64,000 nucleotides of DNA, taken from contig CAVXCS010000003.1 in NCBI GenBank assembly GCA_963760375.1, forward strand, positions 40,878 to 104,877. Reading direction: 5' to 3'. Positions 23,757 to 32,420 of the stretch are shown here, piece after piece. This stretch comes from Pelagihabitans sp963760375 (GTDB taxonomy: Bacteria; Bacteroidota; Bacteroidia; Flavobacteriales; Flavobacteriaceae). The number at the start of each line of letters is the position of its first letter. Position 1 is the stretch's first letter. The notes under the pieces are model-generated. The model saw nothing but the letters and a program-made list of their open reading frames with translations. It searched no databases and had not been told where the DNA came from. The translations under genes and the position numbers were made by a program.

Positions 23757-24731
23757 ATGGTCAAAGAATATGTCATAGGCATCGATATCGGGGGTACTTT
23801 TACCAAAATCGGACTGGTGGATGCGGAAGGAGCCGTCCTTAAAAACACCGTCTATAAGACCGGGGCAAATGCCGCTTTTGGAGATTTCTTGAAAAAGTTG
23901 GAAATGGAAGTGGTCCTGCTCAAAAACGCACTCAATGACAATGATAGGCTGATATCGATCGGGGTAGGCGCCCCCAATGCCAATTATTTGACCGGAAATA
24001 TGGAACATCCCGTGAATTTTAGATGGGGCGATATAGTACCTTTGGTCACTGAAATCGAAAAACTATTTGGATTGCCGGTTCATATTGCCAATGATGCCAA
24101 CGCTGCCGCCTTGGGCGAACTGTATTTCGGGTCGGGAAAAAATATGAAGGATTTTGTGATCCTGACTTTGGGTACCGGACTGGGCAGTGGTATCATCGCC
24201 AATGGCGAAATTTTAAGAGGGGCCCACGGCATGGCGGGGGAAATCGGCCACGTGAACGTAGACCCCAACGGGCGTAATTGCAAATGTGGCCTTCAGGGCT
24301 GCTTGGAGACCTATGCGTCGGTAACCGGCATTAAAAGGACGGTTTTTGAGCTGTTGGCCGAAATGACCGATGAATCCTTGATGCGGCAGATAAGCTATGA
24401 TGAAATGACCGGCGAAACAATTGCCAACGCCGCCCTGGAAGGCGATGTGGTCGCCTTGAAGGCGTTCGAAAAAACCGCTTCGGTCTTGGGCAGTAAAATG
24501 GCAGACACCGCCGCCCACCTCGATCCCGAGGCTTTTATTTTGAGTGGGGGACTCAGCAAGGCCGGGGCCATCCTTTTAGATCCCGTAGTCGCCAGTATGG
24601 AAGAAAACCTGTTTAAGGCCTACAAGGGCAAAATCAAGGTCATGATTTCCGACCTTCCGGGTGCAAGTGCGGTTTTGGGTCCCGCTGCCTTGGCATGGCA
24701 GCAGATCGATCGCTCCAAAACCAAAGCCTAA
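23757..24731 (+). CDS. ROK-family sugar kinase (glucokinase-like)
   Basis: 324 residues. ATP motif GIDIGGTFTKIGL, sugar/catalytic NDANAAALGE, LGTGLGSGI, ROK signature GEIGHVNVDPNGR and the zinc motif CKCGLQGCLE. Enzyme rather than repressor, since no HTH precedes. Phosphorylates glucose or a related hexose with ATP. Its stop overlaps that of the convergent coiled-coil gene by 4 nt. With PfkB and D-LDH it would support fermentative sugar use within the regulon. Confidence 0.9.
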   Translation: MVKEYVIGIDIGGTFTKIGLVDAEGAVLKNTVYKTGANAAFGDFLKKLEMEVVLLKNALNDNDRLISIGVGAPNANYLTGNMEHPVNFRWGDIVPLVTEIEKLFGLPVHIANDANAAALGELYFGSGKNMKDFVILTLGTGLGSGIIANGEILRGAHGMAGEIGHVNVDPNGRNCKCGLQGCLETYASVTGIKRTVFELLAEMTDESLMRQISYDEMTGETIANAALEGDVVALKAFEKTASVLGSKMADTAAHLDPEAFILSGGLSKAGAILLDPVVASMEENLFKAYKGKIKVMISDLPGASAVLGPAALAWQQIDRSKTKA

Positions 24732-25177
24732 CGTTCCAACAAATGCTCCAAGCGCTCGCTGTCGACCACAAATTCGGTCAACTTAAAAAGCTCTTTTCGG
24801 TTGACGCGCACACTTTTGACGAATGCTGCGATCTCATCTTCCAATTCCTCATGATCGGCGCGAAATACCTTGGTGTTGAATTTTGTGGAATCATCGATAA
24901 GTCGCGCGATCTGTGACAGATGGTTGTCCAATCGATCCAGCAGTTTATCGCAGGCCAAGGTATCTTCAAGAATATTCTGGCCAATGGTCTGCACCGCCTT
25001 CAAATTCTCCGTTTTGGTGATCCAGATAAAATATTTGTCCAGAAGATGGTGAAGGAACTTCAAATCGTCTTTGTAAAAAAGCAGATCCGATTTCCAATGT
25101 TCCGTCAAAACATAAAGTTCTTGCCACTGTGAATTTTGCAAATAGTTGTCTTTTGGACGCATTCTATAGTCATTCAT
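24728..25177 (-). CDS. Coiled-coil protein, island family member A
   Basis: 149 residues from ATG 25177 (a GTG three bases earlier is also possible). Mostly helical, acidic/basic heptads, no signal or membrane segment. It shares with 26475-26882, 34719-35150 and 35328-35774 the core W-x-S-x-L-x4-D-[DE]-x2-F-[LI]-x2-L-[LIV], here HWKSDLLFYKDDLKFLHHLL near residue 30. I recognise no named family. Function unknown; single gene under its own operator. Confidence 0.75.
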   Translation of the reverse strand: MNDYRMRPKDNYLQNSQWQELYVLTEHWKSDLLFYKDDLKFLHHLLDKYFIWITKTENLKAVQTIGQNILEDTLACDKLLDRLDNHLSQIARLIDDSTKFNTKVFRADHEELEDEIAAFVKSVRVNRKELFKLTEFVVDSERLEHLLER

Positions 25178-25212
25178 CACATTCGAATTTAAGTGAAAAA
25201 ATAATTGTCTAT

Positions 25213-25255
25213 TAAAGGTAGTTTGGACAATTCTGGGAATACATGATTTCGGTCA
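25213..25255 (-). promoter_or_regulatory. CRP/FNR-type operator plus -7 box for coiled-coil gene A
   Basis: Minus strand: TGACCGAAATCA (25255-25244), 23-bp spacer, TACCTTTA (25220-25213; 5 of 6). Leader about 30 nt. Confidence 0.72.
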
Positions 25256-25263
25256 TGGGAACC

Positions 25264-25554
25264 TTATTCGAAACGTCGGAGCTTGTTTCTCAGCAGATTG
25301 ATTTCCTCCTGCATCCCGTTGATGCGGTGCAACAGTTGTTGTATCACCTCGATGCCCTCCAAGTTGATGTCGAGATCGGTATAGAGTCGTATGATCCGTT
25401 CCGCTTTGGGCAGTTCCTCATGCTGAATATATGGGGTCTGGGCTTCATGTATGATTTCAATGAGGCCATACTCGTGCCATTGCAACACGAATTGAGGGCT
25501 AATGCCGTGACTGTTACAAAATTCACTTAAGGCGATGTTTTCATAAATGTCCAT
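25264..25554 (-). CDS. cbpM: Chaperone modulator CbpM-like protein
   Basis: 96 residues: MerR-like helix-turn-helix start (IALSEFCNSHGISPQFVLQW), then LPKAERIIRLYTDLDINLEGIEV-type helix and a coiled coil. CbpM binds the J-domain of CbpA and restrains its co-chaperone and DNA-binding activity. Follows cbpA by 3 nt, the standard arrangement. Confidence 0.85.
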   Translation of the reverse strand: MDIYENIALSEFCNSHGISPQFVLQWHEYGLIEIIHEAQTPYIQHEELPKAERIIRLYTDLDINLEGIEVIQQLLHRINGMQEEINLLRNKLRRFE

Positions 25555-25557
25555 AAC

Positions 25558-26457
25558 CTATGTTTTTTTTAGCTGGGCCAATTCCTTAAACAGTTCTTTT
25601 TCTCGATCGCTGAGATGGGTCGGTATTTTTAGTTGGTAGGTGATAAACAGATCGCCGTGGCCCCCTTCTTTTTTATAGATCGGAAATCCTTTATCCTTCA
25701 ATTTGATTTTTGCACCGTTCTGCGTCCCAGGCCTTACCTTTAACTTGGCCTTCCCATCAAAAGTATCAACGGTAATTTCTCCGCCCAGTACGGCGGTATA
25801 AAGATCGAGATCCACCGTGCGGTACAAGTGATTGCCGTCCCTTTTGAACGGCGTGTTGTTTTCTATGGAGAAAGTGATATAAAGATCCCCGTTCGGGCCT
25901 CCATTGCGCCCGGGTCCACCATGACCTTTGATTTTGATGGTCTGTCCATTTTCTATCCCTGCGGGAATGGTAATCCTGATATTCTTGTCGTTGACCGTCA
26001 GGGTCTGTTTTTGGGTGGTGTGGACATCGCGTAACTGCAACCGCAGTTCGGCATTGAAATCCTGCCCCCGGAATTTTACCTGTCTTTGTCCGGAATTGGC
26101 ACCGCCTCCACCGAACATCGATTCAAAAAAATCGGAGAAATCGCCTCCCGAAAAGCCTCCGCCAAAGGGTTGTCCCGCACTGCCTCGGCCCCTCGATTGG
26201 TCGGCTTGTCTTGCTTTTTCGAAGGCTTCGGCATGTTGCCAGTCCTTTCCGTATTGATCATATTTTTTACGGTTTTCCGCATTGCTCAAAACCTCGTTCG
26301 CCTCGTTGATTTGCTTGAATTTGGCTTCCGCGCCTTTGTCGTTCGGGTTGACATCGGGATGGTATTTACGGGCCAGTTTGCGATAGGCTTTTTTGATATC
26401 GCTTTGCGAGGCGTTTTTGGATATCCCTAAAATCTTATAATAATCGATATACTCCAC
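25558..26457 (-). CDS. cbpA: DnaJ-class co-chaperone CbpA-like
   Basis: 299 residues. J-domain (1-70) with HPD in RKYHPDVNP, Gly/Phe-rich stretch (about 95-125: GGGFSGGDFSDFF), no zinc-finger cysteines, then two beta-barrel C-terminal domains (LRLQLRDVHT, GHGGPGRNGGPNGDLY, GGEITVDTFDGK). Delivers clients to DnaK and in E. coli also binds curved DNA in stationary phase. Middle gene of the coiled-coil B/cbpA/cbpM operon, 17 nt after gene B. Confidence 0.92.
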   Translation of the reverse strand: MEYIDYYKILGISKNASQSDIKKAYRKLARKYHPDVNPNDKGAEAKFKQINEANEVLSNAENRKKYDQYGKDWQHAEAFEKARQADQSRGRGSAGQPFGGGFSGGDFSDFFESMFGGGGANSGQRQVKFRGQDFNAELRLQLRDVHTTQKQTLTVNDKNIRITIPAGIENGQTIKIKGHGGPGRNGGPNGDLYITFSIENNTPFKRDGNHLYRTVDLDLYTAVLGGEITVDTFDGKAKLKVRPGTQNGAKIKLKDKGFPIYKKEGGHGDLFITYQLKIPTHLSDREKELFKELAQLKKT

Positions 26458-26474
26458 GTTCAGTTCAAATTATT

Positions 26475-26882
26475 TTATCGCGCTTTCATTTTCTCCAAAA
26501 CGCTGTTCGCAATGCCAAATATCTCTTGTTTGACCGAATGGAAACGCAATTTGAAGGTAGCCATTTTTTTTTGAAGATTTTTGTGCGTGCTGTCCAGTTC
26601 GGGCGATACCGAATCTTTGGATCGATCCATGAAACGCGTAAGTTGGTCGCGATACTGGCTCACTTCCTTCAACAGTGATTTATTGGCATGGACCAGGTCT
26701 TGCAACTGCATCACCTCTTCCCGAATTTCGTCCAGGTTTTCAAGCTTCACCACTTCGAGATAATAGCGGTCGATCAGCCGTTTTAAAAATTGCATTTCAT
26801 CTTTGTAGAGCGAAAGCTCCGAAATCCATTCCAAAGCCATTTCATATTGGATTTGCACAGGGCCGTTGACCGATTGTTCCAT
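26475..26882 (-). CDS. Coiled-coil protein, island family member B
   Basis: 135 residues from ATG 26882 (MEQSVNGPVQ). The longer frame from 26906 starts inside the -7 box and is excluded. Core EWISELSLYKDEMQFLKRLI near residue 19 matches members A, C and D; it is followed by long heptad helices (LENLDEIREEVMQLQDLV). First gene of the cbpA-cbpM operon, which hints that the family may cooperate with chaperones; this is inference. Confidence 0.75.
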   Translation of the reverse strand: MEQSVNGPVQIQYEMALEWISELSLYKDEMQFLKRLIDRYYLEVVKLENLDEIREEVMQLQDLVHANKSLLKEVSQYRDQLTRFMDRSKDSVSPELDSTHKNLQKKMATFKLRFHSVKQEIFGIANSVLEKMKAR

Positions 26883-26903
26883 TCTAGTTTTTTTGATTGG
26901 TCC

Positions 26904-26946
26904 CAAAAATAAAGGGAACTAAAAATCCGGCATATGATTTTGATCA
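26904..26946 (-). promoter_or_regulatory. CRP/FNR-type operator plus consensus -7 box for coiled-coil B/cbpA/cbpM
   Basis: Minus strand: TGATCAAAATCA (26946-26935), 23-bp spacer, TATTTTTG (26911-26904; 6 of 6). Leader about 16 nt to ATG 26882. Confidence 0.82.
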
Positions 26947-27028
26947 TATAAGGCTTCCAATTTTGTGATCGCTCTCTGGTTCAACACTGTAATCTGCTTT
27001 GCGTTTGATGTCCCAATAATTTAGGATA

Positions 27029-27071
27029 TGAGCAAAATCATTTGATGGGGCATCGATTGCCACTATTTTTG
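27029..27071 (+). promoter_or_regulatory. CRP/FNR-type operator plus consensus -7 box for USP-6
   Basis: TGAGCAAAATCA (27029-27040; the only operator with G at position 4), 23-bp spacer, TATTTTTG (27064-27071; 6 of 6). The leader of about 110 nt (27078-27189) shows no other gene. Confidence 0.72.
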
Positions 27072-27189
27072 AATTTTACACCCATTTTCTTGCTGGTAGA
27101 ACTACCAGGATTGTGCAAAACCGTTATCTGGAAGACTACGAGCGTGGTTCGAATAGGCGATGGTAACCAATTAAATATTGAAAGGTTTT

Positions 27190-28029
27190 ATGACTGCAAT
27201 TCTCGTTCCGACCGATTTCTCCGAAAATGCGTGGAACGCCCTAAAATATGGCTTGGAACTATATAAAGGGCGCCCCTGTACCATTCATTTATTGCATGTG
27301 AATCCGCTGCTTTCCAATGCCAGGGATAAGAAGCCGATCCTAAGGACAGCGCAGGCCGTTGAAGAACAGGTCTTGAAAAAGAGCAGGGAACAGTTGGGGA
27401 AGCTGCTGAATCGGATCGAATCACTGCCCAACGATAACAACCACATCTTCGTTACCCATACCGCTTACGCCTTCTTCATAGAAACCATCAGGGAGGTGAT
27501 TCGGGCGCAACAGATCGACATGGTGCTCATGGGGACCAAGGGCGCTACGGGTTTCAAGAAGATATCGTTGGGGAGCAACACCGCCGCAGTCATGACCAAA
27601 GTGAAATGTCCGCTATTGGCGATTCCCCAAGAGGCCAAGTATCGCAAACCCAAGGAAATTGCATTTCCGACCGATTATAGGTTGACCTATAGCCGGAATG
27701 TTTTGGATTCCCTCGAAGAAATGGTGGCGACCACCAAAGCTGCCCTGCGGGTTCTTTACATGTCGAACAAAGATGCCGATCTGGATCTCGAGCAGCAAAG
27801 GAACAAAAACCTGCTTCAAGATTTTTTCAAGTCATATGAACTGAGTTTCCACCATGTGGATGGCAAAAACCTTTCGGTCGCCGTTCAATACTTCACCCAA
27901 AGCAGGGAAATCGATATGATCGCGATGGTGGCAAAAAATTTGAATTTTTTACAAAGGATTTTGTTCAAACCCCGAATTGAGGAAATAAGCTATCATGTGA
28001 AGGTACCTTTTCTGGTCCTGCATGAATAA
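27190..28029 (+). CDS. Universal stress protein, two domains (USP-6)
   Basis: 279 residues from ATG 27190 (MTAILVPTDFSENAW); an in-frame TTG at 27178 is less likely. Loop GTKGATGFKKISLGSNT in domain 1. Domain 2 (EIAFPTDYRLTYS onward) ends MVAKNLNFLQRILFK, loop lost. Single-gene unit convergent with trxA, with a 16-nt gap and no clear terminator. Confidence 0.92.
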   Translation: MTAILVPTDFSENAWNALKYGLELYKGRPCTIHLLHVNPLLSNARDKKPILRTAQAVEEQVLKKSREQLGKLLNRIESLPNDNNHIFVTHTAYAFFIETIREVIRAQQIDMVLMGTKGATGFKKISLGSNTAAVMTKVKCPLLAIPQEAKYRKPKEIAFPTDYRLTYSRNVLDSLEEMVATTKAALRVLYMSNKDADLDLEQQRNKNLLQDFFKSYELSFHHVDGKNLSVAVQYFTQSREIDMIAMVAKNLNFLQRILFKPRIEEISYHVKVPFLVLHE

Positions 28030-28045
28030 CAAACGAGGGGGGGTC

Positions 28046-28345
28046 TCACGCCATGGATCGAACCGCATTGATGATATCGTTCTTCTGCAATACCCCCGAT
28101 TGGCGCCATACCTGTTTTCCGTTTTTGAAAAGTAGCATGGTAGGCACCCCGCGTACCTGATATTTTTCAGCAAGGTCCTGGTTTTTGTCCACATCGATCT
28201 TTACGATTTTTAGTCCGTCGCCCATTTCATCCTTGACCTGTTTGAGGATGGGGGCCAACATTTTACAGGGCCCGCACCATTCGGCAAAAAAATCGACCAG
28301 AACCGGGGTCTCGGCGTCGATGATCTTTCGGAAACTACTTTTCAT
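28046..28345 (-). CDS. trxA: Thioredoxin
   Basis: 99 residues. Active site FFAEWCGPCKML, cis-Pro loop VRGVPTMLLF, and KIDVDKNQDLAEKY. Cytoplasmic dithiol reductant; no signal peptide. It could re-reduce the class II ribonucleotide reductase encoded at 3758, whose C-terminal cysteines need thioredoxin. It diverges from the USP-7 operon and may share its operator. Confidence 0.93.
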   Translation of the reverse strand: MKSSFRKIIDAETPVLVDFFAEWCGPCKMLAPILKQVKDEMGDGLKIVKIDVDKNQDLAEKYQVRGVPTMLLFKNGKQVWRQSGVLQKNDIINAVRSMA

Positions 28346-28364
28346 TGAAATTCAATTTAGGCAG

Positions 28365-28407
28365 GCAATTTAAAAAAATTGGCCAAATCCAAAACTGACC
28401 AATATCA
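28365..28407 (-). promoter_or_regulatory. Shared operator plus weak -7 box toward trxA
   Basis: Minus strand: TGATATTGGTCA (28407-28396), 23-bp spacer, TAAATTGC (28372-28365; 4 of 6). Leader about 14 nt. Confidence 0.45.
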
Positions 28408-28438
28408 TAGCGGGCTATCCGCTTCACCTTTACTTTTA
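28396..28438 (+). promoter_or_regulatory. CRP/FNR-type operator plus -7 box for USP-7/USP-8 operon
   Basis: TGACCAATATCA (28396-28407), 23-bp spacer, TACTTTTA (28431-28438; 5 of 6). The same dodecamer recurs at 34658. Confidence 0.78.
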
Positions 28439-28464
28439 AGGCGTCGTCTAAAATTGATGCGGAA

Positions 28465-29298
28465 ATGAAGAAAATAATTTTGCCCACCGATTTTTCAGAA
28501 ATTGCCCATAATGCCATTCGCTATGCCCTCAGGCTTTTTCAAGGGGAGGAATGCACCTTTTACCTGTTGCATACCTATACACCGGCCATTTATCAGGCGG
28601 AATACCTTTTGCACAGCCCGGGACAAATAGGATTGGGAGATATCTACCAGACTCAGACCACTACACAACTGGAAGCCCAACAGTCGAAGCTCCAAAAAGA
28701 ATTCAAGAATCCGAAGCACACTTTTAAGATCCATGCCGCCTTCAACATTTTGGTCGATGAAATACTCGAGATTTCCGAAAATGAAAAGGCCGACCTGGTG
28801 GTCATGGGCACCCAAGGAGCGTCCGGTGCCAAAGAGCTGTTGTTGGGATCGAATACGGTACATGTGATGAAGAAGGCCATATGTCCGGTTTTGGCCATCC
28901 CCCCGAAATTTGAATATGAAAATCCGAAAGAGATCTTATTTCCGACCGACTATGAGGTAGACTATACCGAACCACGGTTGCGGATGCTTTTGGAAGTCGC
29001 AAGAATGCATCTTTCCAGCGTTGAAGTAATGCATGTATCGATGGGTTACGACCTCACGGAACCCCAGCTCCGCCATAAGGCGAAACTAGAGCATATCCTG
29101 GGCAAAATCGCCCATCTTTTCCACGAAGTGCCCAATCAGGAAATCATTGGGGCCATCAACAACTTCCAAATAAAAAAGCCCATGAATTTATTGGCGATGG
29201 TCAAAAACAAACACACTTTCATGGAACGCCTCTTTATTGAACCGGTCATCAAAAAAATAGGATTCCACATCACCATCCCGTTTTTGGTCATTCCCTAA
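28465..29298 (+). CDS. Universal stress protein, two domains (USP-7)
   Basis: 277 residues, starting MKKIILPTDFSEIAH. Loop GTQGASGAKELLLGSNT in domain 1; domain 2 (EILFPTDYEVDYTE onward) ends MVKNKHTFMERLFI without loop glycines. 22 nt upstream of USP-8 in the same operon. Confidence 0.92.
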   Translation: MKKIILPTDFSEIAHNAIRYALRLFQGEECTFYLLHTYTPAIYQAEYLLHSPGQIGLGDIYQTQTTTQLEAQQSKLQKEFKNPKHTFKIHAAFNILVDEILEISENEKADLVVMGTQGASGAKELLLGSNTVHVMKKAICPVLAIPPKFEYENPKEILFPTDYEVDYTEPRLRMLLEVARMHLSSVEVMHVSMGYDLTEPQLRHKAKLEHILGKIAHLFHEVPNQEIIGAINNFQIKKPMNLLAMVKNKHTFMERLFIEPVIKKIGFHITIPFLVIP

Positions 29299-29320
29299 AT
29301 TAACAGAAATACCAACAGCT

Positions 29321-30169
29321 ATGCACCATATCGTCGTCGCTACCGATTTTTCCAACAATGCCTATAATGCTCTTTTTTATGCTTCGAAATTGTTCAGGCA
29401 CAAAACCTGTACGTTTTTTTTGCTCAACACCTATGACGTTCATACCCCGTTGAAAAGCAAAAGCATCGCGAACGAGGAGAAAAAAGATTTTTTGGAACAG
29501 TTGAGCGATGAATCCATGGAAGGCCTGCAACAGGCCATGCATCGAATCAATTTGGACGAACCGAACCCCAAACACCAATATCAATTGATAAGTGCCCAGG
29601 GAGAAGTCACCGAAGAGATCGTGAAGGCCGCGCGCAAGCATAAGGCAGGCTTGGTGGTGATGGGCAATAAGGGCGCCACCGGCAACATATCGGTCTTTTT
29701 GGGCAGTAAGAGTACCAAGACCATTTCTACCCTTAAAACCTGCCCCGTATTGGCCGTGCCTGAGGAAGCCGAGTTTATAATGCCGAATGAATTGGCCTTT
29801 GCCACCGATTATAAAAGGCCGTTGAAACCAGAAATGACCAAGCCCTTGAAGGATATGGCGCATCTCTGCCATGCGGCGATAAGGATATTGCACATCCATG
29901 AGGAGGAAAAATTGGACAAGGTGCAGGAGACGAATCTCAAATCACTGCTCGACCAACTGAAACCATTGGACCATTCAACCCATTGGCTGCCTAATTTTGC
30001 CAGTAAAACAGAAGCCATTCAGGCCTTCTTGGACGGTCTGGGCATCGGCATGCTCGTGATGATCGACTATAAGTTGGGATTTATGGAGAAGCTGTTACGG
30101 GAACCGGTGATCACTAAAATAATGTTCAATATTACCATTCCGTTTTTGGTGATTCCCGAAAGCGACTGA
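29321..30169 (+). CDS. Universal stress protein, two domains (USP-8)
   Basis: 282 residues. Start MHHIVVATDFSNNAY. Loop GNKGATGNISVFLGSKST in domain 1 with Asn for Thr at the second position; domain 2 (ELAFATDYKRPLK) ends MIDYKLGFMEKLLR, the most divergent tail of the set. The operator for USP-9 overlaps the last codons of this gene (30167). Confidence 0.92.
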   Translation: MHHIVVATDFSNNAYNALFYASKLFRHKTCTFFLLNTYDVHTPLKSKSIANEEKKDFLEQLSDESMEGLQQAMHRINLDEPNPKHQYQLISAQGEVTEEIVKAARKHKAGLVVMGNKGATGNISVFLGSKSTKTISTLKTCPVLAVPEEAEFIMPNELAFATDYKRPLKPEMTKPLKDMAHLCHAAIRILHIHEEEKLDKVQETNLKSLLDQLKPLDHSTHWLPNFASKTEAIQAFLDGLGIGMLVMIDYKLGFMEKLLREPVITKIMFNITIPFLVIPESD

Positions 30170-30209
30170 TAATTGTCATAGCGTTACAACCAAAGGGAAA
30201 TTAATTTTA
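30167..30209 (+). promoter_or_regulatory. CRP/FNR-type operator plus -7 box for the 30239-34647 operon
   Basis: TGATAATTGTCA (30167-30178; begins at the stop codon of USP-8), 23-bp spacer, TAATTTTA (30202-30209; 5 of 6). Leader about 24 nt to ATG 30239. Confidence 0.8.
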
Positions 30210-30238
30210 TACCTGAACGAATTCAAAATTTGCGCATC

Positions 30239-31090
30239 ATGGACAAAAGAGTACTATTACCTACCGACTTCTCAAAAAACGCGTTGAACGCGATCAGATA
30301 TGCATTGGATCTTTACAAAGACCAGAAATGTGAGTTTTACCTTTTAAATGCCTTTCAGGTAGACGGATTTTCTCTCGATAACCAAATGATGGTCCCCGAA
30401 CCCGGGGAAATGGCCTATGAAGCCGCGAAAAAGCAATCGGAGGAAAGATTGGAGAAGCTGATGGACATCCTGGAACTGCATCACGATAATGCCAAGCATA
30501 AGATTCACCAGGTATCTACCTATAATTCCTTGCTCTATGCCATCAAAGACACCATTGCCAAAAAAGACATCAACATCGTGGTAATGGGAACCAAAGGGTA
30601 TACTGGGGCCGAAAGCGTGATCTTTGGAACCAATACCGTGAATGTCATGGAACAGGTCACCCAATGCCCCATCTTGGCCATTCCCGATAACGTGCGTTTT
30701 TCGGCACCAAAGGAAATCGTTTTTCCGACCGACTACAAATCAAATTTCAAACGAAAAGAACTCCAGTATCTATTGGAAATTGCGAAGTACCATCAAGCCT
30801 TTATCAGGGTATTGCACATTGTAAAAGAGCCCGACCTGAACAAAACCCAGCAGAGCAATAAGGTATTGTTGGAAGCGATTTTGGAAGGCTGCAACCATAG
30901 TTTTCACAATCTGAGCGATCTTAAGGTGCCCACGGGAATCAGTGTATTCGTTGAAAGCCGGGGAAGCGATATGATCGCCTTCATCAATAAAAAACATGGC
31001 CTTTTCGGCAAAATTTGGTCAAAACCTTTGGCCAAGGAAATCGGCTACCATTCAAAAATACCGGTGCTTACCATGCACGAATCAAAATAA
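30239..31090 (+). CDS. Universal stress protein, two domains (USP-9)
   Basis: 283 residues from ATG 30239 (MDKRVLLPTDFSKNAL); an in-frame TTG at 30230 precedes it. Loop GTKGYTGAESVIFGTNT in domain 1; domain 2 (EIVFPTDYKSNFK) ends AFINKKHGLFGKIW. Lead gene of a five-gene run (USP-9, 31103, MscS, ATP-cone nuclease, beta-CASP nuclease) with gaps of 0-13 nt. Confidence 0.92.
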   Translation: MDKRVLLPTDFSKNALNAIRYALDLYKDQKCEFYLLNAFQVDGFSLDNQMMVPEPGEMAYEAAKKQSEERLEKLMDILELHHDNAKHKIHQVSTYNSLLYAIKDTIAKKDINIVVMGTKGYTGAESVIFGTNTVNVMEQVTQCPILAIPDNVRFSAPKEIVFPTDYKSNFKRKELQYLLEIAKYHQAFIRVLHIVKEPDLNKTQQSNKVLLEAILEGCNHSFHNLSDLKVPTGISVFVESRGSDMIAFINKKHGLFGKIWSKPLAKEIGYHSKIPVLTMHESK

Positions 31091-31102
31091 ATTCATAAAG
31101 AC

Positions 31103-31516
31103 ATGACCAACATAGGAATTTGGATCGATAAAGAGAAGGCCCATTTGGTGACCCTGAAAAAAAACGAAATCAGTTTCAAAACCCTGCAGTCAGAAGTTGA
31201 AAACTTCCATCCCAAAGGGGGTTCTGGATCTAGGGTAAAATGGGGCGGCCTGCAGGATGTGGTAAAGGAAAGAACCTATTTGGAAAGGGAGAAACAGCAA
31301 CTCAAAAAATACTTTGCCAATGTGGCCCACCAACTTTCCCATGCCGATGCCATTGCCATATTCGGACCTTCCGACACCCCGGATAAACTGCAGCAAGAAT
31401 TATCACAAAACTATAAATCGCTGCATACCAAATTAAAATCTGTGGTGAAGTGTGATAGTATGACCGAAAATCAGGTCAAGGCGTTGGTGAAGGAATTTTT
31501 TAAATCGGTAGGCTAG
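31103..31516 (+). CDS. Small protein resembling bacterial eRF1-like (baeRF) / host-attachment family
   Basis: 137 residues. GIWIDKEKAHLVTL at the N-terminus and AIAIFGPSDTPDKLQQEL in the middle resemble the central RNase H-like domain of bacterial eRF1-related proteins, but the N- and C-terminal domains of a release factor are absent. No catalytic residues can be assigned. 12 nt after USP-9 and directly abutting the MscS gene. If the fold is right, a ribosome-linked role would fit the hibernation theme; this is inference. Confidence 0.45.
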   Translation: MTNIGIWIDKEKAHLVTLKKNEISFKTLQSEVENFHPKGGSGSRVKWGGLQDVVKERTYLEREKQQLKKYFANVAHQLSHADAIAIFGPSDTPDKLQQELSQNYKSLHTKLKSVVKCDSMTENQVKALVKEFFKSVG

Positions 31517-32416
31517 GTGCAGGAATTGACGGAATTTTTCTCACATCCCGTGGTGCTCAAGATTTTTAAGGTCTTGTTGTGGTTGTCGGCGATTGTCCTT
31601 GCCATTAATTTTCTTCGCAAACTGCTCAAAAGGAGGATTACCGATGCCACCATCAGGTACAAGGCACAAAAGGGCATCGAAATCATCGGTTATGCACTGA
31701 TCATCCTACTCCTTTTGATCTCCTTTACCCTGAACGATGTAAAGGATTATACCATCATCATCGGACTTTTTACAGCCGGACTCACCTTTACGCTCCAGGA
31801 GCTGATCTTGAGCATTGCCGGTTCGTTCTATATCTTTTTTGTGCGGGTCTATAAGCCGGGAGATCGTATTGAGATCAATGGCATCAAAGGTGATGTCATC
31901 GACATCGATAGTATCTATACCACCATCATGGAGATGGGAGAGTGGGTGAGCAGCGATAATTACTCGGGAAGGATCGTGAAGATCAGCAATGCCTTCGTCT
32001 TCAAAGGCCCCATAAAGAACTACTCGATGGATTTCCCTTTCGTTTGGGACGAACTGAATATCTTGGTCACCTTCGATTCCGATATTGAAATGGCCAAAAA
32101 ACTGGTGACTGACACAGCTGTTGGCTTACTATCTGATTATAGCGAGGCGTCCAAAGCCAAATGGCAAGAAATGGTAGCGCATTATTATATTGAAAATGCA
32201 ACCATAGACCCTACCATCGCGGTTCGTTTGACCGATAATTGGGTGGAATTGAACCTGAGGTACATTACCGACTATAAACGGAGGCGGTTTACCCAACACC
32301 AACTCTTCTATGAAATCCAGAAATCGGTGAACAAGACCGAAGGGAAAGTTAAATTGGCTTCCACTACCCTACAGCTGTTAAAAATCCCGGAAGTCGATGT
32401 CCGGCTAAAATCCTGA
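31517..32416 (+). CDS. MscS-family mechanosensitive channel
   Basis: 299 residues, GTG start directly after the preceding stop. Two or three membrane helices (about 12-32, 52-72, 79-112), the last being the pore helix GLFTAGLTFTLQELILSIAG, followed by the MscS beta domain (VYKPGDRIEINGIKGDVIDID) and an alpha/beta C-terminal domain. Releases solutes on hypo-osmotic shock; the gene's position suggests induction with the USP set. Confidence 0.9.
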   Translation: MQELTEFFSHPVVLKIFKVLLWLSAIVLAINFLRKLLKRRITDATIRYKAQKGIEIIGYALIILLLLISFTLNDVKDYTIIIGLFTAGLTFTLQELILSIAGSFYIFFVRVYKPGDRIEINGIKGDVIDIDSIYTTIMEMGEWVSSDNYSGRIVKISNAFVFKGPIKNYSMDFPFVWDELNILVTFDSDIEMAKKLVTDTAVGLLSDYSEASKAKWQEMVAHYYIENATIDPTIAVRLTDNWVELNLRYITDYKRRRFTQHQLFYEIQKSVNKTEGKVKLASTTLQLLKIPEVDVRLKS

Positions 32417-32420
32417 AACA

